DNA from: Amblyornis subalaris
Lineage: Eukaryota > Chordata > Aves > Passeriformes > Ptilonorhynchidae
Reading direction: 5' to 3'
Assembly (NCBI GenBank): GCA_018881555.1
Contig: JACAXG010000236.1
Span: 198,644 to 262,643, forward strand
Length of the DNA: 64,000 bases
Part shown: one piece after another, positions 1-11,149 of the stretch
Layout: each line of letters begins with the position of its first letter
Position numbering within the stretch: position 1 is the first letter of the stretch
The notes under the pieces: generated by a model
The model's input: only the letters and a program-made list of their open reading frames with translations
What the model was told of the DNA's origin: nothing
The model's database searches: none
Program-made: the position numbers and the translations under genes

Positions 1-949
1 AGAGGATGCTCAGGCACTTTCCCCTGCTCATTCTGCCTCAAGAAACCGTTACCAGGAAAAAAGGGAAAATTTGAAGGCAGTTTTTTTTGACCATTCTTGC
101 TCTGAAGCTCCTGAAGAGTTTCACATGTTTCAGACAAGTCAAGCAGAAGAGGCTAAGTGCACCCAGCTGTGGCACAGAAAATTGGGGGGTGCTGCAGCCC
201 GTGTAGAATATAAAACCCATGAGCGAGAGGCTTTTAAGTGGAGGGCACACAAAGAAGGCAAAATCGTAGGATTACTGGTGATTGATCTAGAGAGAAGAGT
301 CAATCTTGCAATTTTGGGGGCTTGCTGAGTCTCTGATAAAAGACAGGGCTGTGAGTGAGATCTGAGAAGGAGGAAACACAGGAGAAAGGGAGGGAGAAAT
401 GATGTAGCGGAAGACCCAGCTGTAACTCTCGACAAAACAGTCACAATTTCTGAGTAAAGAGATCTCCATGACTGGAGAATTTGGTCACTGGAGGGAAAAA
501 GGGGAGTTCAGTTGCTGCCAGATGGGACTCACGCTGTGGAAGGAAATCTTCCTGAATGTCTGATTACAGCAGCGATTTGGAAAAGTGCCTGATGTGCCNA
601 GCACCTGGTGATGCTCACCGGAGCTCGACACCACAGGGACAGGGGCTGACAGAGCTGTAGGTCCTTGCAAAGCCGATGCTGAAACAGGGAAAGGATGCCT
701 TGGACCCAGAGGGTGTGGGAGATGGTCCAGCAAAGGTGGTGGGGGCAGGAGGAGAGCAGGGGGCCACCCACTGTCTGTGGGAGCTTTGCCCAGAGCAGCA
801 CCGTGCTGTCCCCAGGCAGCCTCGCAGAGCACGGTCCTGTCTGCAGCACCAACCTGCCGGTGCCCTGAGCCTTTAGACAAGTGTAGGCTGCCTCTCTGGT
901 GACAGTTTTTCACTTACACACTCCCAGGTAATGGATGATGAAGACAAAT
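1..949. other. No recognisable feature
   Basis: Mixed-composition DNA. The frames on both strands are short and mutually overlapping and resemble no protein I know. I see no repeat family, RNA gene or clear regulatory block here. Confidence 0.6.
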
Positions 950-1690
950 TGCCATGTTATGTAATTTAAAGTGAATTTCGCCTGTCAGCACAGTTGAAAT
1001 AAATGTGTTCATTTCCCCAAAATGGCCGATCTGTCACGTTAACCCGAGTCCTTGTTTCCCCCATCCAGTCTAATAGTGGAAATTGGAGATCTGATTGTTT
1101 TAAAAAGGGAATTTATCATGTCCTTAATTTCCCTCTACTATGAAGAGCCATCTCTAATGTTTATTTGTCCAGTCCCAGCCAGTGCTTTCCCTGGGATGAC
1201 CCTGGCATGGGCAGGGTGAGGAGTAGCTCTGGATTGTGTGATGCACCCCCACAGCTGCTGGTGCTGGGCACCTCAGATCTCCCCAAGCCACCATCTGCCT
1301 CCAAGCAAAGAGTCCTTGTNCTGGCTCCTGGTGCTGCTCCAAAGCAATGGCACAGCTCTGGTCCTTTCCCGTGCAGCCTGCTAGGAACGAGTTACCTGCC
1401 TGCAATTACGCTGATTGTTGTTAATTCTAGAATTTAATTCTTTATCAGCTGAAACCTGTGCTGGTTTTCCTATTATTTTCTGTGGCTGATTTCAGATTAC
1501 AGACCTACTTTATTCACGGGGCACAGCAAAGTAAAATGTCAGTGTTCTTGCCATCTCTTTCAGCTCCCTGTTGTCTCCGATGGAGTCAAAATTAATAAAG
1601 GCCTGCTCTCTCCTTGTTAGCTCATGGGATGCTGGGGTACCTTGTCTGCTGTGATTAGTTTGGAAGTGCTTCCCAGCGAGAGGCCGTGTT
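950..1690. promoter_or_regulatory. AT-rich candidate conserved non-coding block
   Basis: This stretch is richer in A and T than its surroundings and contains no CR1 or LTR text. It holds a YY1-like word CCAAAATGGCC at 1017-1027 and several TAAT or ATTA cores, for example near 1590-1600. Uneven composition of this kind is common in vertebrate conserved non-coding elements. Conservation is inferred from appearance only, since no alignment was possible. Confidence 0.3.
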
Positions 1691-2060
1691 TAACCCTCCA
1701 CAGCAGCGAGGGAAACTCTCCCCGGCTCTCGTGGAGTGCCAGCACATCCTCAGGCTCCCCTCCACACAGCGCATAAATATTTCTGCTCCTGTCTTCCCTG
1801 CCTCATTATTACCAATTTTATCATCTCTGTCTAATAACAGTCCTGCTGACTTCTATTCTTTGATGAATCTTCTGTCTCCTCTCCCAGTGGGAAGTTGTTG
1901 GCTGCGGTTATCTGCATCCCGAAGAGCTGGAGCACTGCTCCTGGCAGTGGTGTTTCCCAGTCCGCATTCAAGCCCTGTGCCTGCTTCTGCTCCACTCTGT
2001 GAAGAGCTTTGGTGGAGCAGGTGGCCATAGGTGGGCTGGAACCTCCCAGTCTTGCTTANG
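1691..2060. other. No firm feature
   Basis: A short AT-rich patch at about 1765-1860 is followed by ordinary GC-richer sequence leading into a CR1 copy. No coding or RNA signal is visible. Confidence 0.5.
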
Positions 2061-2335
2061 GAATCATGGAATATCCCAAGTTGCAAGGAACCCACCNGGA
2101 TCATCCAGTCCCACCCCTGGCCCTGCACAGACACCCCAACAATCCCAGCCTGTGCATCCCTGGGAGCACTGTCCAAACGCTCCTGGAGCTCTGGCAGCCT
2201 TGGGGCTGTGCCCATTCCCTGGGGAGCCTGGTCAGTGCCCAGCACCCTCTGGGGACAGAAGAACCTTTCCCTGCTCTCCGGCCTGACCCTGCCCTGGCAC
2301 AGCTCCATGCTCCCCAGCTCCTCCTGCACTGCTGA
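2061..2335 (-). mobile_element. CR1 LINE 3' fragment
   Basis: On the plus strand this begins with GAATCATGGAATAT, the complement of the CR1 terminal octamer region. It continues through the usual avian CR1 words (CATCCAGTCC, CCTGCACAGACACCCCAACA, the 'ctggagctctggcagcc' segment) to about the 'ccctctgggg' region and beyond. The copy is 5'-truncated and non-coding, as most CR1 copies are. The 246-residue minus-strand frame over 2101-2841 is partly a chance reading through this repeat. Confidence 0.9.
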
Positions 2336-2739
2336 GGACTCCCACTCTCCTGGCTCTTGTAGCTGCTCACTGTCATCCTGGCTCTCAGGAAGGTTGTTGT
2401 GCCTGCAGAAGCAGCAGCCAGAGCCCAGACTGCTGAGATGAGCTCCTGCCTGAGGGCCAGATCTGCCCCTGGGTGCCCTGCATGGAGCAGGGGCAGAGGA
2501 GCTGGATGAGCTGGAGCTCTCAGGAGCTGAGCTGAACCGAGCTGCTTTTGTCGCAGGCTGAGGAGGGGCTGCTCGCGTGTGAGGATCCTGAGCCCTGGTG
2601 CATCCCCATGTTCCTCACCAGCCCCAGCTCCGTGCCCAACCCGGCAGAGCCCCTTGGCACTCTTGGGTGCCTTCACACAAGGTCTGCACCTCCACAGGCT
2701 GGGAAGGCAGGGATGGAGCCGCACACTTCCACTGCAGCC
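2336..2739. other. GC-rich spacer between two CR1 copies
   Basis: GC-rich sequence with abundant CTG, CAG and GAGCTC words. Open frames exist on both strands but none is recognisable. The first part could be a diverged inner portion of the preceding CR1. Confidence 0.4.
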
Positions 2740-2875
2740 TTGCAGGGTGAGTGTCTGCTGGACATGGACACCCTGGTCTGGTGGAAAGTGTCCCTGCCCG
2801 TGGCTGGGGTGGAATGAGATGAGCTCTAATGTCCCTTCCAACCCCAGTCATTCCATGATTCTATGATTTTATGGA
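2740..2875 (+). mobile_element. CR1 LINE 3' end fragment
   Basis: Shows the CR1 3' segment 'ggtggaaagtgtccctgccc' followed by 'aatgtcccttccaaccc' and a terminal octamer run (CATTCCATGATTCTATGATT) near 2850-2870. It is a very short 5'-truncated copy in the orientation opposite to the CR1 about 400 bp upstream. Confidence 0.85.
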
Positions 2876-3719
2876 TGTCCTACGGGAGAGGGCTTTGGAT
2901 ATTGCAGAGCTTCTCCCTGCAGAAAGGCAGAGGTCTCCTCTATCCAGGACTTTTTCCCCTGTTGGGAAGGTTAAAGCCACTGCAAAATGACAGGTTAATT
3001 CCTTGCACTCTGCAAGCAAACAATATTTTTTTTGTTAAATGAAAGTTTATTTAATTACAAATATTTAAAATTTGATTTATGAAGTAAACCAAGCCTGATC
3101 TGTCCCTTTCCAAGTGCCTCACAGCAGCACTGGTGCAGCTGGAATGAGGTCTGGGGGCCTGCAGGCTGGGAGGTGGGCAGGGGACAGCAGGGATCTCCTT
3201 GTGGACCAGGACAGTTGTGTCTCTGCCAGTCCCAGCTCTGCACCACCCATCCCAGTGCTCCAAGCTGTGTATGAGCAGAGCCCCCTCGGTGCGAGGAGGG
3301 TGGAAATGGCTCTTTTGCCTTCTCTGCCCTTCAGGAGTTGCTGTTACCAAGGTGTGAAAAAAACAGGTTGCACCACAGTGAAAAATCAGGAGTTTTCTGT
3401 CTTTCGTCCCAGTCACCTCCTTCCCATCCTGTGTATGGGGAGGCTGAGGCCTCTGCCTGCTCCTCTGCCTGCTGCCACTCCATCACTGCACAGAACTGTA
3501 GTATCATAAAGTTCCTACAGCTGTCCTTCCCCTCACACTAACCTGCAATCCAGATCCCATTGTGCAGGTTTTCCTTGGCTGGGAATATTTCCTCCTGCCC
3601 TCCCTGCTCTGTGGTAGGCTCAGAGACAGTGGGAGCATGGGCTTTTTCCCTTGGAAACCTCAGCCCTCCTGGTGCAACACAGGGGCTGGTGGGATGGCCA
3701 TGCTTGGGGCAAGGGAACA
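2876..3719. other. No recognisable feature
   Basis: An AT-rich patch lies at about 3000-3075. The rest is ordinary mixed sequence with short chance frames and no repeat family I can name. Confidence 0.5.
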
Positions 3720-3930
3720 GTTAAAAGGCTTTTGATTCACTGCATCTCTTCCCTCCAACAGGACCATTATTTCATACAACTTATTCCTTCCATTGAAACC
3801 TTCGAATAATTTCCCTTTATAATCAAACTTTTCTATCCCTAAATCAGTTTTATAACCACCTTATTATACCTTGAAACTCAAAATGAAAAATATCTGTTAT
3901 AAATAATTGGGCTGTGCTTTGAATACTGAG
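3720..3930. promoter_or_regulatory. AT-rich candidate conserved block
   Basis: About 200 bp of AT-rich, non-repetitive sequence, with TTATTCC, AATAATTTCCC and ATAAATAATTGG words, lies between GC-rich flanks. It resembles conserved non-coding blocks elsewhere in the window. No function is assigned. Confidence 0.25.
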
Positions 3931-4394
3931 CACACCAGTGGCTTCCAGAGGACGGGATAACAGGGACATCCTCTGCCACGCACCCGGGGAAAGGACTTGC
4001 TGCCTTAGCTTGTCTTCTTCACTGTGGGGTGCAGAGAGGAGAGGGGAGGTGGGAGTCAGACTTTGCCAAGCTCTGGAGTTAGAAGGAGACACTGTGCCAC
4101 TGCTTTGGGTTGTGTTTGGGAAAATTCATTGATCCTGGCGCTCCCTTGACCTGGGAGCTGGGATGTCTGCACCCCTCTTTGAGCTCAGCTGTCCCCAGAG
4201 TCCCCACCACTAAAAGGGGTCAGCCCTGAGCTGAGAGCATCGCTGGGTGTGTTATCAGAGTCCCTGCACCCTGTCTGTGCCCACGGGACAGCTCCCGAGT
4301 GGGGCTGGGGCACTGCTGAGCTGCTGCCCCTCCCCAGCTCATTGGTGCCTTCCCCTGCACCAGGGGCTGTGAAACCTCCAAAACCTGAAGGTCG
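3931..4394. other. No recognisable feature
   Basis: GC-rich sequence without a known repeat or credible frame, ending at a minus-strand CR1. Confidence 0.5.
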
Positions 4395-4560
4395 CAGAGC
4401 CCCAGACTGGTGTGGGTCAGAAGGGACCTTAAAACTCATCCAGTTCCCCCCCTTGCCATGGGCAGGGACACNTTCCACTGTCCCAGGTTGCTCCAAGCCC
4501 TGTCCAACCTGGCCTTGGACACTGCCAGGGATGGGGCAGCCACAGCTTCTCTGGGTCTTT
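4395..4560 (-). mobile_element. CR1 LINE 3' fragment
   Basis: The plus strand reads 'gggtcagaagggacctta', then 'catgggcagggacac', 'ttgctccaagccctgtccaa' and 'ggccttggacactgccaggg'. This is the complement of the common avian CR1 3' untranslated end. The copy is 5'-truncated, and its terminal octamers are eroded or missing on the left. Confidence 0.9.
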
Positions 4561-4784
4561 GATCTCAGCCATGTATTCATCAATCTCAAACTGCACTAAG
4601 CTGACACAAGGTAGAAAAGAGTTCTTCCCCCCAGTCTCCCCTCTGGACATTGCAGGGATCTGTCTGTCCCTCTCTGGAGTGGAATGTGCCTCCAGGAGAG
4701 CCCCAGCCACCTCCTCATTTTTGGGTGTGTGGCAAGAAGAAGGAATTTGTTTCTGGCTTGCAGCTTGTGTGATGGTTTTATTTA

Positions 4785-5245
4785 ATAGATTCATAGAGGC
4801 TAAAGCCAGAGAGATGCATTAGATCATCACACTTGATTTCCTGTAAATCACAGGCCATTACATTTCACCAGGTTCATCATGCAGTGCATCCAGTGACTTG
4901 GGTTTGACTGAAACACATCTTTCAGGAAGATCTCTTCAGGCTACTTGCAGCAGTGGATAAATGCTTTCCTTCCAAAAAACTGTCTAATTTATAATTCAAA
5001 TGTTGCTGGCTTCAGCTTCCAGCTCTTGTTCTGCCTTTCGCAGTGCAGTCACAGAGTCTTTATTGCANGATATTTTCTCCCCCTGAAGGAGTTTAGATGC
5101 AATGATGAAGTCACCTCTCAGTCTTCTTTTTTAAAAGCTAACCAGCTTGAAGCCTTTAAATCTTTGCATGCAAGGTGTTCTTCCTGGCCCTTAAATCAAC
5201 TTTGTAGCTTTTTTTCTGCACCTTTCTAGTCTTCCAACTATTTTT
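4785..5245 (-). mobile_element. Ancient CR1-like LINE fragment
   Basis: The plus strand starts with ATAGATTCATAGAGGCTAAAGC and proceeds through 'gatcatcacacttgatttcctgtaaatcacaggccatt', 'aaacacatctttcagg', 'cagcttccagctcttgttctgcc' and 'gatgaagtcacctctcag'. From memory this matches, with many substitutions, an old amniote CR1 subfamily also found in turtles and crocodilians, in reverse orientation. Its divergence is far greater than that of the young CR1 copies here, so it is likely an old insertion. Confidence 0.65.
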
Positions 5246-6379
5246 AAAATTTATTTAAGCAGATACCTATGGAAATACTGCAATTTAGCAGAACGTGGTG
5301 TTGAACTGAGGAGAAGGACCGATCCCGGGCTCTAGTGAATGGCCCATGTGCCTGCCACCCANACAAATCATCATGGAGCTGTAGATGAGTCGCAGACAGC
5401 TCCTTGATCCCTGGGCTCCTGCAGCAGCTCCTGGCTGCCAGGGGAGGGGCTAAGCAGGAAGGGGCCAAGGCAGCCCAAGGGAGCAATGTCCATGTTGGCA
5501 GGAGGAACCCTCCTCTCTCCTCCTGGGCTCCTACTGCGGGGGATGGAGGAGATGCTGTCCCGGGAGTCTGCTGTGATCTCTCTGCAGGAAACTCCCCATG
5601 GGGAGCCAGCATATCCCTGTGAGACCTGGANGCACACAGGTCTGAATTTTCATATTCTTTTACAAAAATGCATTTTNAAATCAATTTTCCAGGTGCATCA
5701 ATAACTGTCCCTTCTCACCCAGGCATCAAAGGCAATATTCCAACTGAATCTGCTNCTGGAGGGACTCCTGCATCTCCTGCTCTCCTCGTGCTGCTGCTGG
5801 GGTCTGGGCTGTACCTGCAGCTCATTGGCCTCCTCAGCTGCTCCGAGGGGTGCAGGTGAAACACAGGAAGGCACCACCCAGAACTGCCCCCGAGCTGGTG
5901 GGAATCACCACTCAGTGTCACTCCCTCACTCCAAAGCTGTGTGGCTGCACGTGTGGGATGAGTGAAATCANGCTCCCAAGGCTTCCCCTCCATCCCACGT
6001 GTGGGTGCTGTGGGGGCTGTTGCCCTCAGCCCCGCTCTNGGGGGGACCTGCTGGCTGGCTGGCAAGAGCTCTCTTCAAACACTGACTGACAGTGAGCCAA
6101 GGGAGACCTGGATGCCCAGGGACTGAGTGGTCCTCAGTGGNTGCTGGTGCCAAGACAGCGAGTTGGTCTGTCATCCCTCACTGCTGAGGCAGGTACAGCA
6201 ATCACAGTTAATGAACATTAATTATTAGGGAAAGGAGACAGAGTGGGAANGGCAAACAGTGGCTGCAGCCATTAGCTCTGCTGGGAGCTGATAATTGAGA
6301 TGTGGGGGACCAGAACACCTGGGCCTGGAAGGCCTCCCTCCTCTGCGAGCCAGGGACAAAGCANGTCCTTCCCTGAGTT
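5246..6379. other. No recognisable feature
   Basis: Mixed sequence with several ambiguous bases. Short frames occur on both strands. No known repeat, RNA or coding signal was seen. Confidence 0.5.
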
Positions 6380-6850
6380 GCTGGTGAGCTCCCTCTTACG
6401 CTTCTTAGACAATTACAGAAGCTTAGACATAGGCACAATAGCCAAATTCAAAGGCTGGAGAATCCTCTTTACATATCTCACAGAATCTCAATAGTATCTG
6501 CATATGTAAAGCTGATTAATCTCCGTTAAATCCAATGCAACCAAAGAAAGCATTTAAATCAGTTACTTAAAAGAAGTCCCTCAAAGGAGTAGTATTGAAA
6601 CCCACCAAACATCTGGGTACGGAGTGTCCTAAACCCGAATTAAATCCCACCATTTCTCTCTGTTTACCAAGATTAGCTCATGTCTTTTCTCAAGGAACAC
6701 ATGGTCTAAGCAAGTTGGTATTTAACAGGAGAAGATGTTAATACCTTCAATTACAACAGCATTTCATTATCCCATTAAATTCATTATGAGAATACATTAA
6801 CTCTGATTCCTTGCCAGAACGCTGACAGCCTCCTCCTGCTCTCAGTGCGA
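6380..6850. promoter_or_regulatory. AT-rich candidate conserved non-coding block
   Basis: About 470 bp of AT-rich, repeat-free sequence with dense homeodomain-type cores (GATTAATC near 6511, CCCATTAAATTCATTATG near 6770-6788, TTAATACC) and long stretches without CpG. It is one of the clearest such blocks in the window. The reading as an enhancer or conserved element is inference from composition and motif density. Confidence 0.35.
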
Positions 6851-7289
6851 GGAAATAATGTGGTGTGTGGCATTAAAACCCAGGGGTGTCATGACTCCTC
6901 TTTGTTCACCACTCTGCTTTAGCTGTCTGGCCACTGCTTACCTGAAAAAATTTAACTGCGTGAGCTCAAAGGAAAATGTGATTTCTGTCATCCTTTCCCT
7001 CGCTGGATGCTTTGAGCTGCTCGTGGCTGTGGGGCGCCTTTGTNTGTGTGCAACACAGCCCTGATGGCTTCTGGTGCTGGGCTGGGAGAGTCCCAGAGCA
7101 TCCTCAGTGTTTGCTTCTCTGCTTTGGTCCACTCTCTAAAACGCCCCTTGAGATTATCACGAATTTAAAGGAGTTGACACTTGGCTTTGCTCNTGGATAA
7201 GTCTCTGTTCTATGACTCTTCACCATAACTACTGTTTTTGAGAAAGCTAAATTTTAGGGTGTTTTGAAACAGAACAATCATCACTCATT
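6851..7289. other. No recognisable feature
   Basis: Ordinary sequence between the AT-rich block and a CR1 copy, with short chance frames only. Confidence 0.5.
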
Positions 7290-7510
7290 ACAGACATAGT
7301 TTGGACATTAGGAAGAAGTTCTTCACAGAAAGGGTGATTGGGCATTGGAATGGGCTGCCCAGGGAGGTGGTGGAATCACCATCCCTGGAGGTGTTTAAGG
7401 AAGGAGTGGATGTGGCACTTATTGTGCGTGGTCTGGCTGACACGGTGGTGTTGGTCACAGGTTGGACCCGATGATCCCAGAGGTCTTTTCCAACCTAATT
7501 GATTCTGTGG
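7290..7510 (+). mobile_element. CR1 LINE 3' fragment with expanded tail
   Basis: Contains the CR1 words 'tggacattaggaagaagttc', 'ggaatgggctgcccaggga', 'ggtggtggaatcaccatccc' and 'gaggtcttttccaacctaa', then runs directly into a long octamer array. The text differs from the 'ctggcacaggttgccc' type elsewhere, so it belongs to another CR1 subfamily. It is 5'-truncated at about 7290. Confidence 0.9.
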
Positions 7511-7815
7511 TTCTGTGGTTCTATGATTCTGTGATCCTATGATCCTGTGGTTCTGTGGTTCTGTGGTTCTGTGATTCCATGGTTCCGTGGTTCTGTGGTT
7601 CTGTGATTTCGTGGTTCCATGGTTCCGTGGTTCTGTGATTCTGTGGTTCTGTGGTTCTGTGGTTCCATGGTTCCGTGGTTCTGTGGTTCTGTGGTTCTGT
7701 GGTTCTGTGATTCTGTGGTTCTGTGATTTAGTGGTTCCATGGTTCCATGGTTCCATGGTTCTGTGATTCTCTGGTTCTGTGGTTCTGTGATTCTGTGGTT
7801 CTGTGGTTCCGTGAT
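7500..7815 (+). repeat. Octamer array grown from a CR1 3' tail
   Basis: About 39 units of an 8-bp repeat of the form GTTCTGTG, with variants ATTCTGTG, GTTCCATG and GTTCCGTG. The units match the terminal octamer of CR1 and begin exactly where the CR1 body ends. A CATG unit followed by a CCGTG unit recurs near 7573, 7613 and 7661, spaced 40 and 48 bp, so multi-unit blocks were copied. Because 8 is not a multiple of 3, every frame reads an 8-residue periodic peptide. The long minus-strand frames here (7376-7756 and 7537-7923) are artefacts of that. Confidence 0.93.
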
Positions 7816-8189
7816 TGTCTTTTCTGTGTAACTGCTCGGGGGTGACTCGTGTCCTGCTGTGTTTGTGCTGGACAGTAGCACTGTCCCCCTTGAGAGCACC
7901 TGTGACCAGCAGAGGAAGGTCACAGATGCCTGAGGGGCATCTCAGGCTGCCACCTCAACGAGGCAGCCCAGGTACCACAGGTCTGTGTGCCGGATGAGGC
8001 ATCCACAGCACCACTTACATCAGGGCTGGGCCCACTTCTGCTCCATTCTGTGCTCGGTGCCTGCTTTGAGATCCAATTATGACATCGATGGCCTTGCTAC
8101 ACTTGTACACCTCCATCTCCTGCACTCAGAACAAAAGCAACAGGAGTTATTATATGAGGCTTACATGTGGAAGCAGATAATTTGTAAAT
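7816..8189. other. No recognisable feature
   Basis: Mixed sequence after the octamer array, with no repeat family or credible frame. Confidence 0.5.
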
Positions 8190-8760
8190 AAACACCTCTG
8201 AAGGAGCTTATCAGGGAAAAAACACCCAGAAAAGCTTTGACCTTTATGCAGAAACATGAATTTAGATGTAAGGAAGGTGTTCAGAGATACATTCTCCAGT
8301 TCTAAATGTTCTACTTAACATTTGAGGAATAAAGATGTTAGCATGCTTATGAAATTGATTCATTTTAATAAGAGCCGTTTTTAAGCTGCACAGAATATTC
8401 TTGAAAGGAAGGCTTTTTCATTTTTTTGCGAGCCTGGGTAAAAGTTATTTCACTTTTATGATGTAGTTTACAGCTTCTGGTAAGGATCCCTGGGGTCATC
8501 CTTTTTGATCCGAAGTAAAGCACTTCTCTCTTTCTAAAGACGGGCTCTTCTACACCTGAATGACTGGGAAAGTTTTTACTCTTGCTATAGTGCTACTCCT
8601 GTGTTTGAGAGGCATCTTGCTTTTAAGAGGGCAATCGTGCAATTGTTTCTTTCTGACCAGAAATTTCTTGTGGTATTGTTAGTCCTGTGTGCTACATTCA
8701 CAATGTGCAATTAAAGACCCCAGTAACAGATTCTGCGCAAGGCACAACTGCAAGTGACAG
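8190..8760. promoter_or_regulatory. AT-rich candidate conserved non-coding block
   Basis: About 570 bp of AT-rich sequence free of CR1 or LTR text. It contains GAATAAAG, TTGATTCATTTTAATAAG (near 8355-8372), GCAATTGTTT and CACAATGTGCAATTAAAG words. The composition changes sharply at both edges. It is a candidate conserved element or old unrecognised repeat. No frame of note. Confidence 0.33.
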
Positions 8761-9679
8761 TGCTCCGTGGTTTGCCTTCAGACTACGGCACAAAGACAGC
8801 AGGATTTGGAGCTTCAGCCAGGAGGTGGGAGAGAGGCAGAGCTGAGCCCTGTGTGGGTATGGGGGACACAGAGAGCCCGAAGGTGAGCTGGGTGTGCTGG
8901 GGGAGATCTACAGCTCCCACCCCTTGACGAGCCTCGGCCCTGCCCTGCCCATGGCAAAGTCACTGTGGGACTCAGTGCTGAGCCCGCATTTCCCTTCAGA
9001 TGTTTCCCTTAGGGTTCGTTTTTCCCCCAACCCTACCAGGACTCAGGCAGGCAGCGGGTCCAGCCTGTCCGAGCCCTTGCACAGCTCCTGCCCTGCCCAC
9101 GGCCACCGATGCCCTGTGGGGCCACGGCCGGGGGCTGCCACCTTCTCTGGCTGTGGCTCCGACTCCCGCTGTCCTCCTGAGGCTGAAGGGCCATTCAGCC
9201 CTTCAAGACCTGCTGCAACACCCCCCACTCCTGCCATGGNGGGAGCAAGGGGATGGTGGACCCTGAGCACGGTCCCCAAGCCCTGCCAGGCTTGAGGTGT
9301 GAGCCCAGGGTGGCCGTGCTGTGCCAGGGGCACATGGACCATTCCATGTACTGGCAATGGTGGACGGTGAGGGCCCCACTCCCACTGCCGGGGCTCCTCA
9401 AAGCTGTGCTTTCTGATGTCCTCATCTCTCACCCCAGTCCTCTCCAGCCCTTCTCTTCGAAGAAGAGNTGTGCTGCTCACCACCGACTGTCTCAGCAGCC
9501 ACAGAGGGGGTTTGGGTTCAGCCCGTTCCTGCATATCTGGCACAGCCCGAGGAACCCCCTTCTCCTTCCCACCACTCCTGGCAGACCGTTCCTGACCTGC
9601 AGATTCCCTTAGAGCAAAGTGAATCCACCAGCTGACTTGAGACAAGCTGTGGGACCTCTTGGCGTTGCAGCCTTGGACA
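8761..9679. other. GC-rich stretch, no gene supported
   Basis: The stretch is GC-rich, so stop codons are rare and long chance frames arise (a 298-residue minus-strand frame spans 9043-9939). That frame runs into the CR1 at 9680 and is interrupted by ambiguous bases. Its Pro-, Gly- and Ser-rich translation resembles no family I know. Confidence 0.5.
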
Positions 9680-9975
9680 TCCTTGACAGGACAAGGGGGA
9701 ATGGCTTCACCCTGCTGGAGGGCAGGGTTAGATGGGATATTGGGAAGAAATTCTTCCCTGTGAGGGTGGGGAGGTCCTGGCACAGGTTGCCCAGAGAAGC
9801 TGTGGCTGCCCCTGGATCCCTGGAAGTGTCCAAGGCTGGGTTGGATGGGGCTTGGAGCACCCTGGGCTAGTGGAAGGTGTCCCTGCCCGTGGGGCAGGAT
9901 GTGGGGTGGGACTGGATGAGCTTTAAGGTCCTTTCCCACCCAAGCCAGTCTGGGATTCCATGATCCTGTGGTCCC
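9680..9975 (+). mobile_element. CR1 LINE 3' fragment
   Basis: Reads through the avian CR1 3' end: 'aatggcttcaccctgctgga', 'gatattgggaagaaattctt', 'ctggcacaggttgcccagag', 'ccctggatccctggaagtgt', 'actggatgagctttaaggtc' and a terminal ATTCCATGATCCTGTGG. The copy is 5'-truncated and has little divergence from its sister copies at 16455, 45530 and 54640, suggesting a relatively young insertion. Confidence 0.93.
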
Positions 9976-11149
9976 TGAGCTCTGTCCTGCCCTGGTTGTT
10001 TATTTCCTCCCTGTTTCCATTACCTGCAGCTCATCCCTTCCCCTGAGCACCCATCTCCCTTCTGCCCAGGCCTCCCCTCCGGGTGTTTGTGAGTGTGAGC
10101 CTGGCACGAGGCGTNTGCTGCTCCCGAAGGCCCTGCCTTGGCTTCCCACGGCAGTGGAAAAAGCCAACACCGGAATGAACCCAGTGGCATGAAAGATTCC
10201 AGGGGAACAGGTAGGATTTCCCTGTTCATCTGGAACTTCCCTGCTGTGTTCTCACCTTCTGGACATTTGTTGGAGGGGGCTGCTGGGGCATTTGTCATAA
10301 CCTCACAGCTCACTGCTGCCGTGCCTGCCAAGGTAATTGCTCCTTCGAGGCGTGACAACACTTCAATCTATTTCTCCCCCAGTGTCTCAGTTCCCTGCAC
10401 AGTGCCACTGCTGGGTGGCCACCTGCCTGTCTGGGATGAGCTGGGATGGGCTGGGTTGGACACCCTTGGATGCGGAAGGTGGGTGACCTTGGGCTGGCCC
10501 AAAAGCTGGGCTCGGGGAGCAGCCTGTGCAGAGACAGAGCTTCCCTCAGCCCCTGGATAAGAGACCAGGTGAATGGGAGGTGCATTTCCTCTGCTACCAC
10601 AGCCCCGAAATGCAACAGATGTGCCAGGCCCGTTTGCTGGTGAGTTGCGCTTAGTCAGGAGAGAGCTGATGTGTCAGGGGGTGTCCTAAACACTCAGGTC
10701 TCAAGGGAAAGCCCCACTGAGGGGCTCAGGCAGGACTGGATCCCACATCCTGGATCTCCACGTTCCACACAGGCACTTGTGGAGGCCCAGAGGCCACTGC
10801 AGCAGCCGGGAGCAGGGAGAGGGGCAGTGCTGCTGGCCTTGCTGCTGCCTGAGGCGGGANGCGCCCGGGGAGCAGAGCAGCCCTGGCTCTCTCCTAGAGG
10901 GGCTGTGGGGCCTCAGGAGCAGGAGCGGTCAGAGTGGGGGCCATACACCTGGAATGGGGCTGAAGGGACTGATCGTGGGACGGGAGAAGGTGGGATGGCC
11001 GCTGAAGGGTTTGTGGGAAGGGACCAGCAGGACTGGTCAGCAGAAGCTGAGGCAGGAAGGAGCTGAGTACTCGGGGCAGAGGGAGGCAGGGAAATGAGAT
11101 GGAGGGGGCAGTAGGGCTGTGCCGGAGGGATGGAGGGACCCGAGGTGAG
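9976..11149. other. GC-rich stretch, no feature
   Basis: Mostly GC-rich sequence. From about 10650 to 11150 it is rich in GGAG and CAGG words on the plus strand. Frames are short and unrecognisable. Confidence 0.5.

Noticed and set aside
2101..2841. 246-codon minus-strand open frame
   Set aside because: It spans two CR1 fragments in opposite orientations, so it cannot be a single gene.
7376..7923. Asn/His/Arg/Thr/Glu-rich repeat proteins on the minus strand
   Set aside because: The 8-residue periodicity is the translation of the 8-bp CR1-tail array.
9043..9939. 298-codon minus-strand open frame
   Set aside because: Its beginning (the high-coordinate end) reads backwards through the CR1 at 9680-9975. 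The rest is low-complexity composition with no known family.
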